Source: Fibrobacter sp. (GTDB taxonomy: Bacteria; Fibrobacterota; Fibrobacteria; Fibrobacterales; Fibrobacteraceae). From it: a stretch of DNA of 54,952 nucleotides. This document shows, piece after piece, positions 1-7,107 of the stretch; the first letter of the stretch is position 1, and each line of letters starts with the position of its first letter. The position numbers were made by a program, and so were the translations under genes. Under the pieces are notes generated by a model that was not told the origin of the DNA, did no database searches, and saw only the letters and a program-made list of their open reading frames with translations. Location of the stretch: the NCBI GenBank assembly GCA_024399065.1, contig JAKSIB010000024.1, positions 1-54,952 on the forward strand, read 5' to 3'.

Positions 1-57
1 AAGTTCCTGGGTGGGTTCAAAGAGCATGCCCTTATTCGGGAGAGCTACCTTAATCAT
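1..57 (-). CDS. hisG: ATP phosphoribosyltransferase HisG, N-terminal fragment
   Basis: Only the first 19 codons are in the window; the gene runs off the left edge. The peptide MIKVALPNKGMLFEPTQEL matches the start of HisG, which condenses ATP with PRPP in the first step of histidine synthesis; the early Leu-Pro-Asn-Lys-Gly stretch is typical. Its ATG overlaps the TGA of hisE as ATGA, so the two are probably translationally coupled. The function of the upstream gene, the second step-pair of the same pathway, supports the call. Whether it is the short (HisZ-dependent) or long form cannot be seen. Confidence 0.8.
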   Translation of the reverse strand, partial: MIKVALPNKGMLFEPTQEL

Positions 58-314
58 AGTTTAGCGTACACTTCTTCGAGGGTGAGACCTTTTTCTGCCA
101 TCATGCAGGCAACATAGTAGAGCACCTGGGACAGTTCCAGAGCCTGGTCGTCGCGAGTTTCGTAACGAGCGGCCATCCAGCTTTCGCCGGCTTCTTCAAC
201 CAGCTTCTTGCCGATGCCGTGTGCACCCTTCTTGAAAAGTTCAGTGGTGCTCTTGCCTTCGGGCATGGTTCTCTTGCGTTCGCAAACCAGCGCGTAGATT
301 TCTTCAAATGTCAT
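54..314 (-). CDS. hisE: Phosphoribosyl-ATP pyrophosphatase HisE
   Basis: An 86-residue protein, the usual size for stand-alone HisE, which hydrolyses phosphoribosyl-ATP to phosphoribosyl-AMP in histidine synthesis. The MazG-like all-alpha signature is visible: a Lys-Lys-Leu-Val-Glu-Glu-Ala-Gly-Glu stretch near residues 36-44, with acidic metal-binding residues, and a later Asp/Glu-rich helix (ETRDDQALELSQVLYY). The start is preceded by GAGG at a spacing of about six bases. It overlaps hisG by four bases, so the pair is an operon in the order hisE-hisG. It is not fused to HisI here. Confidence 0.88.
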   Translation of the reverse strand: MTFEEIYALVCERKRTMPEGKSTTELFKKGAHGIGKKLVEEAGESWMAARYETRDDQALELSQVLYYVACMMAEKGLTLEEVYAKL

Positions 315-386
315 AATTGACCTCGTTTAGATTTTTATACGAGGTACAAGATAGAAAAATGGTGGCGACGGCAATGTGGCCCTGCT

Positions 387-1277
387 TTAGAATAGCATGG
401 ATATTGCGGCGCCTTTGTATTCGTCATAAAATAAGGGTGCAATGACGAATTGAAGGCTACTTGAAGAACTGCCGTGGGCGCCTTTTCTTGAGGATTTTTC
501 CTTGTAGAAACTGTTGCCGATGTACCAGCCGATGGATGCTCCCATAAGAACCCCTGCCACGGCGTCGGAGAACCAGTGTGCTTCTCCCTTGGCGCCGAGA
601 ACCATGCTTGTTGCGACGTAGCCTGCGAAAAGGCTGCAACCTGCAATAACCCAGGGATTGTCCTGATGATAGCTGGCAATGCTCATGGCGAGGGCGGCAT
701 TTGTCATGGAGTGTCCTGAGGGCCAGCCGTAAAAAACACCTCGCCTGAAAAATCCCCACTTAAAATCTTGTGAAAGAGCCTTGGAATTTTCCTCGGCGTT
801 GGGATGGGCTCTGCCTGAAATCGCTTTCAAAATATTGTTGTAAAGGAAGGCGACTGCGGTAGCCTGGGCCGCTACTGCTCCGGTGTTGTTCAATGTTTTA
901 TTTTTGCTGAAGAAGTACATGTATCCAGGAACGAGAATGGGGAAAAATGTCCCCATCATCATGCCCGGGGTAAACGCTATGTTAAAAGCAAGCCCAGATT
1001 GCCTTGCTGCAAATTTTGCAACACTCAAGTCTATGTCATTTGTTGACAGTAAATAGGTAGCGCCACCACCAACAGCGTGAAACGCCAAAGGCCAGCCGAA
1101 TGCACTCCACAACATATTATGTCCAAGATGGTCGAAAGGTGAAAGTTCTTTTTCGGTGCTGGATATTGTTGCAACAGAGTTTTTGGTTGTACTATCTAAG
1201 ACGGCAGTGGAATCCTCTTGCCCGTTTGCAAAAGTCGCTAAAGCTAAAATGATGAGTGCGGGGAGGATGTGTCGCAT
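387..1277 (-). CDS. PAP2-family membrane phosphatase, exported
   Basis: A 296-residue protein with an N-terminal signal peptide (about residues 1-19) and several hydrophobic segments. It carries the three phosphatidic-acid-phosphatase type 2 motifs: Lys151 with GRAHP at 155-159, PSGH at 186-189, and GEAHWFSD with His234 and Asp238. Members dephosphorylate lipid phosphates such as undecaprenyl pyrophosphate or phosphatidylglycerophosphate at the periplasmic face. Motif 1 normally reads K-x6-R-P; here the Arg position is His158. The C-terminal 40 residues are Ser-rich and then hydrophobic. The substrate cannot be told from sequence. It is transcribed away from the 1322 gene and probably monocistronic. 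Confidence 0.75.
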   Translation of the reverse strand: MRHILPALIILALATFANGQEDSTAVLDSTTKNSVATISSTEKELSPFDHLGHNMLWSAFGWPLAFHAVGGGATYLLSTNDIDLSVAKFAARQSGLAFNIAFTPGMMMGTFFPILVPGYMYFFSKNKTLNNTGAVAAQATAVAFLYNNILKAISGRAHPNAEENSKALSQDFKWGFFRRGVFYGWPSGHSMTNAALAMSIASYHQDNPWVIAGCSLFAGYVATSMVLGAKGEAHWFSDAVAGVLMGASIGWYIGNSFYKEKSSRKGAHGSSSSSLQFVIAPLFYDEYKGAAISMLF

Positions 1278-1308
1278 TTATTTGTCCGTATTCTAATGGT
1301 AAAAGTAA

Positions 1309-1314
1309 TATATT
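1309..1314 (+). promoter_or_regulatory. Candidate -10 box (TATATT) just before the 1322 start
   Basis: TATATT lies seven bases before ATG 1322 with no Shine-Dalgarno sequence between. A start of transcription at the usual distance would fall on or next to the ATG, giving a leaderless mRNA. No convincing -35 box was found 17 bases upstream. The same layout recurs at four other genes in the window. Confidence 0.4.
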
Positions 1315-1321
1315 TGTTTCT

Positions 1322-2407
1322 ATGAAGTTGATTGCGAAAATTGCTGCTGTTGTTATTTGCCTTTGCGTGGCTGCTTTTATTTTGTTGCGAGGATTTCAGG
1401 AACCCGTTTCCGAGCCGTCCTCTGCGAAAAGAAGTTTGAATTTGTTCGAAACTGCCGATAGTGCGGATTTCATGATTGTCTACGCCGTGGGCCTTGGTGA
1501 AGTAAAACGTATGAGAACCATTGACGGCCGCCTCTATCGAAACTTTGTGCAATTACTCCGCACTAACCGTATGCAAGAAAATCTTCAGGATACTTTTGCA
1601 ACAGAATGTAAGACTGGTGTTCGCATCGATTTTTATAAGGATTCCACTCTTATTGAAGAATTTCGCTTTGCGGATCGCATTGGTCGTGAAAATGTTCCGG
1701 GTGTTTGGATTCCGCGAAAACTTGCAAAGATTAACAAGTTCTTGAAGGATAATGGAGCTCAATTCGTTGCTTGCAAATCTGTTGTTGAAAATAATGGTGT
1801 TGACGTGCTTGATCAAGCGCTTGCTGAAGGCAAAAGACCAGTGCTTACTATGCCGAAGTTTGGTGCAAATCGTAAGTCTAGAAAAAATGCGGAACGTGAT
1901 TCCTCTAGGGATAGCGTGGCTCGTGTTGCCGTAGGCCTCTCCAGGCTAGACTCTTCCGTGGAGGGAACGACGCAGGCTGCCTTGTCCCTTCTGGATGAAA
2001 TGATTACGCCTCGGGATACTGCGGTGGGTGTGCCCTTGAAGGTCTTGATCGAAAAAGTGGACGGCGCCGAGATTTACGCCAGCTTGGATTCTTTGGGAAA
2101 TAGTCTGGATGTTGTGACGTTGACGAAGGATCAGCTGGATGAATTGAAGTCCATCCTTGGTTGCGAAAGACTGGAAACCTTTGAATCCGGTGGCCGCGTG
2201 ATACTTCCTCAAAAGTTGAAAATTGTCCTGCAGGCTGGCGGGGAAACTGTGCTGGAACTACTGAGTCCCAGTTTGAAATTCAACTACTTTGCCAAGAAGA
2301 CTCGGGATGAAAAGGGCAATCTTGACTTTGAAGGAGTGTGGCTTCCGCAAAATCCCGAAACCCTAAAATCCCTCTTTTTCTATATTTGTGCCGGAATTAC
2401 AAGGTGA
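1322..2407 (+). CDS. Membrane-anchored protein of unknown function with an internal duplication
   Basis: A 361-residue protein not recognised as a named family. Residues 4-23 form a hydrophobic signal anchor; the remainder is hydrophilic and likely periplasmic. Two halves look related: each has a beta-rich stretch ending in Gly-Val-Trp-(Ile/Leu)-Pro, near residues 126 and 337, preceded by a similarly placed strand-rich segment, which suggests an ancient duplication. This layout faintly recalls DUF4340-type domains, but I cannot confirm that. ATG 1322 is preferred to upstream in-frame starts because those would overlap the divergent PAP2 gene and extend past the signal anchor. It lies four bases upstream of the next gene, so they form an operon. 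Confidence 0.6.
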   Translation: MKLIAKIAAVVICLCVAAFILLRGFQEPVSEPSSAKRSLNLFETADSADFMIVYAVGLGEVKRMRTIDGRLYRNFVQLLRTNRMQENLQDTFATECKTGVRIDFYKDSTLIEEFRFADRIGRENVPGVWIPRKLAKINKFLKDNGAQFVACKSVVENNGVDVLDQALAEGKRPVLTMPKFGANRKSRKNAERDSSRDSVARVAVGLSRLDSSVEGTTQAALSLLDEMITPRDTAVGVPLKVLIEKVDGAEIYASLDSLGNSLDVVTLTKDQLDELKSILGCERLETFESGGRVILPQKLKIVLQAGGETVLELLSPSLKFNYFAKKTRDEKGNLDFEGVWLPQNPETLKSLFFYICAGITR

Positions 2408-2411
2408 ATAA

Positions 2412-3653
2412 ATGATGAATAAGTTTATGAAGACCGCTCTCGTCTCTGCCGCAGTGGTGGCTGCCGGCTCTGCCCTGGTTGCCTGCGCCACGCAGAATTT
2501 GGTTGTGAAAAACCTGGAAAATTTCCAGAATAAAACGGGCGTTATTGGCGTGTTCCGTCAGCCGGCCTTCTATTGTGAAGACAATATTGCCCATTATGTC
2601 AAACTTGGTGATTCAACCATTGTGGTAAAGCCTGGCTTTAGCAAGGAACAGGACAACTTGTTCTATAGCCCGATGCAGCCTGGTACTGCAATGCTTTATT
2701 CTTATGAATACACATGTGCTGGCGAAGAAACCAAGCTGACTCTTGATACTTCTGACAATGGCAAGCGTGCTTTCCCCGTTGCAGTCAAGATTCCTGAACA
2801 GGGCTTCTGCAAAATTGTGATTTCCTTCCTGGAAAATGATAAGCTGTTTTACCATGATGAAGATCTTCTGGTTGACCACTTTGAAAGAAATCAGGTTGCA
2901 ATTTCAGCCAATAGCATTCCGTACTGCGATGTGATCGATACCAAGGGCAATACAGTTTCCTTTGTGAACAAGGATTCCCTGAATATGGCAAAGTATGAAG
3001 CCGCTGTGAAGGCCGCTGCAAACTTGACCAGCGACGATATTGAACCGCTGGTTTCTATCGGTCCTCATGCGGATTACGCTGCCATGAGTGGTGACAACAC
3101 CCAGGTGATTCTGGTGGCTTGGCACAATGACCCGGATAAGTTCAAGGATGGTGAAATGGTGACCTTGAAGGATGAAGTCCTCTGGGCCTATACCGATAAG
3201 GAATTCGTGAAGTGGTATAACGAGAATTTCGATAAGGTGAAAAACTGGAATCTGCGCTTGAAGCAACTCTTGGGTAAGTCTCCGGAATTTCCGGCAACAC
3301 ACTTCACGGTGTTCTGGGCCGAAGTCAAGGATCTGTACCGTCCGGCAAATATTCCCGATGTGGCAAGCAGCATGATGAGTGCTGAATTCACTGAAAACTT
3401 TGAAAGTGATGATGCAGAAAAGGCTAAGTGGTTCAAGAATTGGTTCGACGAAACCAAGGCCAAGGCCTATGCTGGCGAAGGTGGCTTCCCTTGGACTCGT
3501 CTGGGCTACACCTATGACTGGGGCCGCACCGATGGTGGAAAGTATGGTCTTTCCGAGTTCATCGTTCGCGAAGGCGCTCAGATCGATGTGAAGTTTACTC
3601 GTGGTACCAAGGCCTTTATCAACTGGCTGAACGACCGCAGCAACAATCGATAG
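2412..3653 (+). CDS. Putative lipoprotein of unknown function
   Basis: A 413-residue protein with a lipoprotein signal: positively charged start, hydrophobic core and lipobox Leu-Val-Ala-Cys with Cys25. The mature part is acidic, rich in Trp, Tyr and Lys, and not recognised. The start is supported by AAGGTG six bases before ATG 2412, lying inside the end of the previous gene, so it is co-transcribed and probably coupled. A box resembling other promoters in this window (TATATTTGTGCC at 2381-2392) lies within the upstream gene and could give extra transcripts. Function is unknown; a cell-envelope role is inferred only from the signal. Confidence 0.65.
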   Translation: MMNKFMKTALVSAAVVAAGSALVACATQNLVVKNLENFQNKTGVIGVFRQPAFYCEDNIAHYVKLGDSTIVVKPGFSKEQDNLFYSPMQPGTAMLYSYEYTCAGEETKLTLDTSDNGKRAFPVAVKIPEQGFCKIVISFLENDKLFYHDEDLLVDHFERNQVAISANSIPYCDVIDTKGNTVSFVNKDSLNMAKYEAAVKAAANLTSDDIEPLVSIGPHADYAAMSGDNTQVILVAWHNDPDKFKDGEMVTLKDEVLWAYTDKEFVKWYNENFDKVKNWNLRLKQLLGKSPEFPATHFTVFWAEVKDLYRPANIPDVASSMMSAEFTENFESDDAEKAKWFKNWFDETKAKAYAGEGGFPWTRLGYTYDWGRTDGGKYGLSEFIVREGAQIDVKFTRGTKAFINWLNDRSNNR

Positions 3654-3665
3654 AAACCTGCGAAA

Positions 3666-3690
3666 ATCGCCCGCGATTCATTGGGCGTTC
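3666..3690 (-). terminator. Weak hairpin between convergent genes
   Basis: CGCCC at 3668-3672 pairs with GGGCG at 3683-3687 around a ten-base loop. Read on the minus strand the stem is followed by a short T run, so it could end the methyltransferase transcript; on the plus strand it is followed by TTCTAAAAAA and is less convincing. Confidence 0.4.
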
Positions 3691-3697
3691 TAAAAAA

Positions 3698-4528
3698 TTA
3701 TTGCTTTACGAGGACCCGCCACAGCTGCTGGCGGGCTTCTTTGTACTTACGTTCAAAGGCCGTTTCGGGAGTTGCGGGGTCGAAGGCTTCGCAAACGATA
3801 TCGGCGATGTTGTAAGCAAGTGTGTCGCCGTGTGACGTTTCTCCGCAAACGATGCGGGCGGCCGCTGCAAATTCCCTGGCGTAGATTTCCCAGTTGGTTC
3901 TAAGTTCTGTTACTGGGCTTAGAGCCATGAGGGTAGGGAAGATGGGGTGAAGGTGAAAACGTCTGCCGGCTTCGCTTTCCTTCGGCCACGGGTTCGGGTA
4001 AAAGACTGCGTGATGAACGACGTTCCAACGGCCGGCCTGGACTTCTTCCAAAGCGAGCCTCCAAAAATCCAGAAGCTCTGCGCGGACCCAGAAGGCGTTC
4101 TGGGGAACGGCCAGGTCAACGGAAGGTTCGGAAGTTGTTCCAGGGAGTTGCTCCAACTGATGAATATTGCCCGCCTTATTTAAACGCATGGCGGATTTGT
4201 CGATACCGATGACAGGAATGCCTGGGAAACGTTTTGCCAGATGCAGGGTGCTTTCTCCAGCACCGCAGCCTGAGTCTAGCACAAGGGTCAGCGGTTGGTT
4301 GGCTGTGTTGCCAGCTTCGCCGCCGAATTCCTTGTAATGGCACTGTGCGACGAACTGCTTTGCTTGTTCAAAAGCTTCTCGTGTATGGTCAGCGATAGGG
4401 CGCAAAAAACGGGTCGCAATGTACTTGCGAACCGTTTCATCTAAATGCTTGTAGAGATCGTCTTGGTTAGACGTTACCGCATGGACTGCGTTGGAGTTTT
4501 TGGTATTGGCCGCCTGTTTGTCGGCCAT
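3698..4528 (-). CDS. TrmB-like SAM-dependent methyltransferase
   Basis: A 276-residue class I methyltransferase resembling tRNA (guanine-N7) methyltransferase TrmB. Seen: SAM-binding loop DSGCGAGES near residue 85, PNPWPK near 178 followed by Arg-Arg (TrmB has PDPWPK with RR), TNWEIYA near 211 (TrmB has TD...Y), and a C-terminal FERKY segment like the TrmB TxFE motif. The Asp of the TD motif is Asn here and the N-terminus is about 60 residues longer than in typical TrmB, so the substrate may differ. Start 4528 is chosen because its ATG overlaps the upstream stop as TAATG and has GGAAAAAG before it; an upstream ATG at 4555 is less likely. It is third in a minus-strand operon. Confidence 0.7.
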   Translation of the reverse strand: MADKQAANTKNSNAVHAVTSNQDDLYKHLDETVRKYIATRFLRPIADHTREAFEQAKQFVAQCHYKEFGGEAGNTANQPLTLVLDSGCGAGESTLHLAKRFPGIPVIGIDKSAMRLNKAGNIHQLEQLPGTTSEPSVDLAVPQNAFWVRAELLDFWRLALEEVQAGRWNVVHHAVFYPNPWPKESEAGRRFHLHPIFPTLMALSPVTELRTNWEIYAREFAAAARIVCGETSHGDTLAYNIADIVCEAFDPATPETAFERKYKEARQQLWRVLVKQ

Positions 4529-5823
4529 TACTTTTTCCAAGGCTCGGTCTGCCAAATGCTGTTGCGATCGGCGTCAATCAGTTCTACGTCGTCAATCCAG
4601 AGGTCTGTATTGCCTACAATTTCCCAGGAGAGAAGGGTGACGCATTTCAGGCTGCCGGCTCTTTCGTCCACAATCTCACTCAAATCGATGGTCTGGGTAG
4701 TCCATTCTTCCTTGAGGGTAAGGTTGCTTGTTGCAAACTTACCGTCAAAGTCCTTTGTCTTGTGGGTTTCATCGACAAGGATGAAGTTCAAGTTGCCAGA
4801 ACCCTTGGCCTTGAACCGAACTGCGCTTGCAGAGCTCAAGTCATAACAAATGGACTTGTCATTGCTTCCAATGGCGAAGCCTGTGTTGGCCCACTGCCAT
4901 CCTGTTCTTTCACCTTTTTCGTCAAAGTCCATGGCTTTGAGGGAGTCGTAGTCGAAAACCAGATGGAGTGCGGTGTTTCCGTCTTCGTCCTTTGTCATGC
5001 TGGGGACTTCTTCTTTGCCAGAGGCACCCTTGATCATCTGGGAACCCTCGGTAACAACTACGGACTTGCTGTGAGAAACGTACCACCAACCGCCTTCGCT
5101 TGGTCCGAAGTACATAGGTGCGAAACGATGCTGGTTGTCACCGTCTTCAAAGTCGTCTAGCAGCAGGGACTTGCTTTCGTTTGCGAAGGTGCCTGCGGTT
5201 GCCTTATGGCCGGCCTCTACCAGCACATAGCTGCTGGCAGTGTCTGTGTCTGCAGACTTAGGAATGAACACCAAGTCCAAGTGACCTGCGGGCAGGGAAT
5301 CTAACTGGAACTTGCCGTTCTTGACAGGTGCGGAGTGGTTTAAACCACGGACCTTGATGGTGCCTTCACCCTTCACATCGCCGCTAACGGAAACGGTTTT
5401 TGCGAGGTTGTTCTTGCCAAGATCGAGTTTTTCGCTGTCCTTGGAAACATTCATTTGCAGGGCGTTGCCATCCAGGGCAGCTTCAAGGATATATTCTCCC
5501 TTTGCCACATCATTGAAGGAAACCTTGCCGTCCTTGTCGGTTTCGGCAGTGTAGGAACCTTCGTTGTCCAGTTCCTGGCGTGGGGTGAGACGAACCTTGG
5601 CAAGAGCCGCGGGTTGTGCGTCTGCAGTCAAAATCTGTGCGGTAATAGCGTTGCCGGCTTCGGTACCGGAGGGGCCGCCGCCTGCTACGTTAGTGTCAGA
5701 ACATGCTGAAAGACCAAGACCGAAGGCCATGGCTGTCAAGGAGAACCCTGTTGCAAGGGCTGATGTCCTGATTGACTTGAGCATGCTTGAAAGATATAAA
5801 TTTTCTTTTGAAAAATTCATCAT
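4528..5823 (-). CDS. Lipoprotein with regulatory-like beta domain and C-terminal jelly-roll domain
   Basis: A 431-residue lipoprotein: signal with lipobox Leu-Ser-Ala-Cys (Cys41 from the first ATG), then a Gly-rich spacer, a beta-sandwich resembling the carboxypeptidase regulatory-like fold (about residues 55-185), and a C-terminal domain starting LLLDDFEDGDN near 218 that resembles CBM11/CIA30-type galactose-binding jelly rolls. A carbohydrate-binding role at the cell surface is inferred, not shown. The start overlaps the TGA of the regulator gene as ATGA; a second ATG three bases later and another at 5784 are alternatives, the last giving a more typical signal length but lacking a ribosome-binding site. 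GGGGGA lies just upstream of the first two. Confidence 0.65.
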   Translation of the reverse strand: MMNFSKENLYLSSMLKSIRTSALATGFSLTAMAFGLGLSACSDTNVAGGGPSGTEAGNAITAQILTADAQPAALAKVRLTPRQELDNEGSYTAETDKDGKVSFNDVAKGEYILEAALDGNALQMNVSKDSEKLDLGKNNLAKTVSVSGDVKGEGTIKVRGLNHSAPVKNGKFQLDSLPAGHLDLVFIPKSADTDTASSYVLVEAGHKATAGTFANESKSLLLDDFEDGDNQHRFAPMYFGPSEGGWWYVSHSKSVVVTEGSQMIKGASGKEEVPSMTKDEDGNTALHLVFDYDSLKAMDFDEKGERTGWQWANTGFAIGSNDKSICYDLSSASAVRFKAKGSGNLNFILVDETHKTKDFDGKFATSNLTLKEEWTTQTIDLSEIVDERAGSLKCVTLLSWEIVGNTDLWIDDVELIDADRNSIWQTEPWKK

Positions 5824-6677
5824 TCCCCCTTTTTAGGCGGTTCAGAACCTGTACAGGGGTCATCCACCTTGTTGGAGAGGGGGAACATGGCGATATTTAG
5901 CGCGTAGACGCGGTCGGCGCGTTCGCTCTTGCGGGCAAATTGCAGCAAACCACGACGAAATTCTTCGATACGGTGGCGAATTTCCGGCAAGTCGGATTCG
6001 TCGGCGGTAAACACCACGCTGGAAATGTCACGATCCTCGGGCTTGTGGCGGTCCAAGGATTCCAAAGCCAGTTCCATGGTATGCCTATGGAAATCGCGGA
6101 CGGCAGAGCTCTTGACTTCGCCGCCGGTGCTGATGATCTGGTCGGTGATGTTCCAACCGCCGTTGCCGTCGGGAACCACAAGGCCCAGCTGCTTCATGAC
6201 GCCAAGGGCGTTGCGGGCCTCATCCTGGGAGATGGCGGGAGTCAGGTTGGAACCCAGCTTGCTAATGTCGCTGGTGTCCTTGGTAATGCCGATGAGGGCG
6301 CGAAGGGCTGCGCAGGCCCAGCTTCCGAAGTAGGAAAGTTCCGGTGTAGAAAGCACGCGGGTTTCCAGGGAGCGCAGTTCCATAAGGCGGTAGTACAGCT
6401 CGGAAAGAGCCTGCTTTGCCTTGGTCTTGTTAAAACGGTAAAGGGTCTTGAAGTATTCGGCGCGACGGTCGTCCAAGCCGCAAAGGCGAATGAACACCGG
6501 CAGGGTGCTTTCGTTCAGATGGCCTTCCTTCTGGAATACGCGGACCAGCCAGGCGGGGTCAACGCCGGTTTTTTGTCCAAGGTAACGGTATGAGGTAAAA
6601 GGGTTGTCCTTCTTTGTTTCGACAAACCAATCCCTCAAAAATTCGCGGTATTCTAGGTATTCTAATACTTCAGGCAT
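5820..6677 (-). CDS. TIGR02147-family (DUF4423) regulator
   Basis: A 285-residue protein of the Fibrobacter paralogous family TIGR02147. Family hallmarks seen: a start with YLEYREFLRDWF, a helix-turn-helix-like segment (TSYRYLGQKTGVDPAWLVRVF, about residues 28-50), a conserved middle with ELSYFGSWACAALRAL, and a C-terminus with VYALNIAMFPLS. Members are thought to be DNA-binding regulators, but few if any have been studied. It overlaps the downstream lipoprotein gene by four bases, which suggests that regulator and lipoprotein act together. A second such pair is at 21623. The promoter region holds the inverted-repeat array at 6814-7019. Confidence 0.82.
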   Translation of the reverse strand: MPEVLEYLEYREFLRDWFVETKKDNPFTSYRYLGQKTGVDPAWLVRVFQKEGHLNESTLPVFIRLCGLDDRRAEYFKTLYRFNKTKAKQALSELYYRLMELRSLETRVLSTPELSYFGSWACAALRALIGITKDTSDISKLGSNLTPAISQDEARNALGVMKQLGLVVPDGNGGWNITDQIISTGGEVKSSAVRDFHRHTMELALESLDRHKPEDRDISSVVFTADESDLPEIRHRIEEFRRGLLQFARKSERADRVYALNIAMFPLSNKVDDPCTGSEPPKKGE

Positions 6678-6813
6678 ATCTATAATTTATATACCTAAAG
6701 ATAAAAAAATGTTACAAAGCGTTGTGGGCGTTGAAGTTCCGTTGCCTAATTTACAACAGTAAATCTCAACGCCCCTTTTTCGGAGCGTATTTTGAGGGAT
6801 TTCTGCGAAAACA

Positions 6814-7019
6814 GGTTACTAAAATCCCTTCAAGGCTGTGCTTAGTAACCCTTTTATTAGTTTATTCGCTCTGTTTGCAGAGAAAAAGGTTACTAAAGTA
6901 GGGTGGAAAATCGGTTTAGTAACCTAGTTGACTAGCTTTTCCTATGAATTAGTGAAAATTTTACTGAAATATTCAAAAATGGGGTTACTAAATCAGTGTG
7001 AAATTACCGTTTAGCATCC
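6814..7019. repeat. Three inverted-repeat pairs of GGTTACTAAA / TTTAGTAACC
   Basis: This 430-base gap (6678-7107) has no gene. It contains GGTTACTAAA at 6814-6823, 6888-6897 and 6983-6992. Each is followed after 17-18 bases by its inverse: TTAGTAACC 6842-6850, TTTAGTAACC 6915-6924, and a degenerate TTTAGCATCC 7010-7019. Arm centres within each pair are about 27-28 bases apart. They could be binding sites of a dimeric regulator upstream of the TIGR02147 gene, or stem-loops in the RNA downstream of recD. Confidence 0.7.
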
Positions 7020-7107
7020 CATTTTCGTGTTTTTGGTGAAATCAATGACTGCAAATACGGGATTTTGCGGTAAAAGAATCTCTGCGGGGGTGATTGACGT
7101 CATGCAT

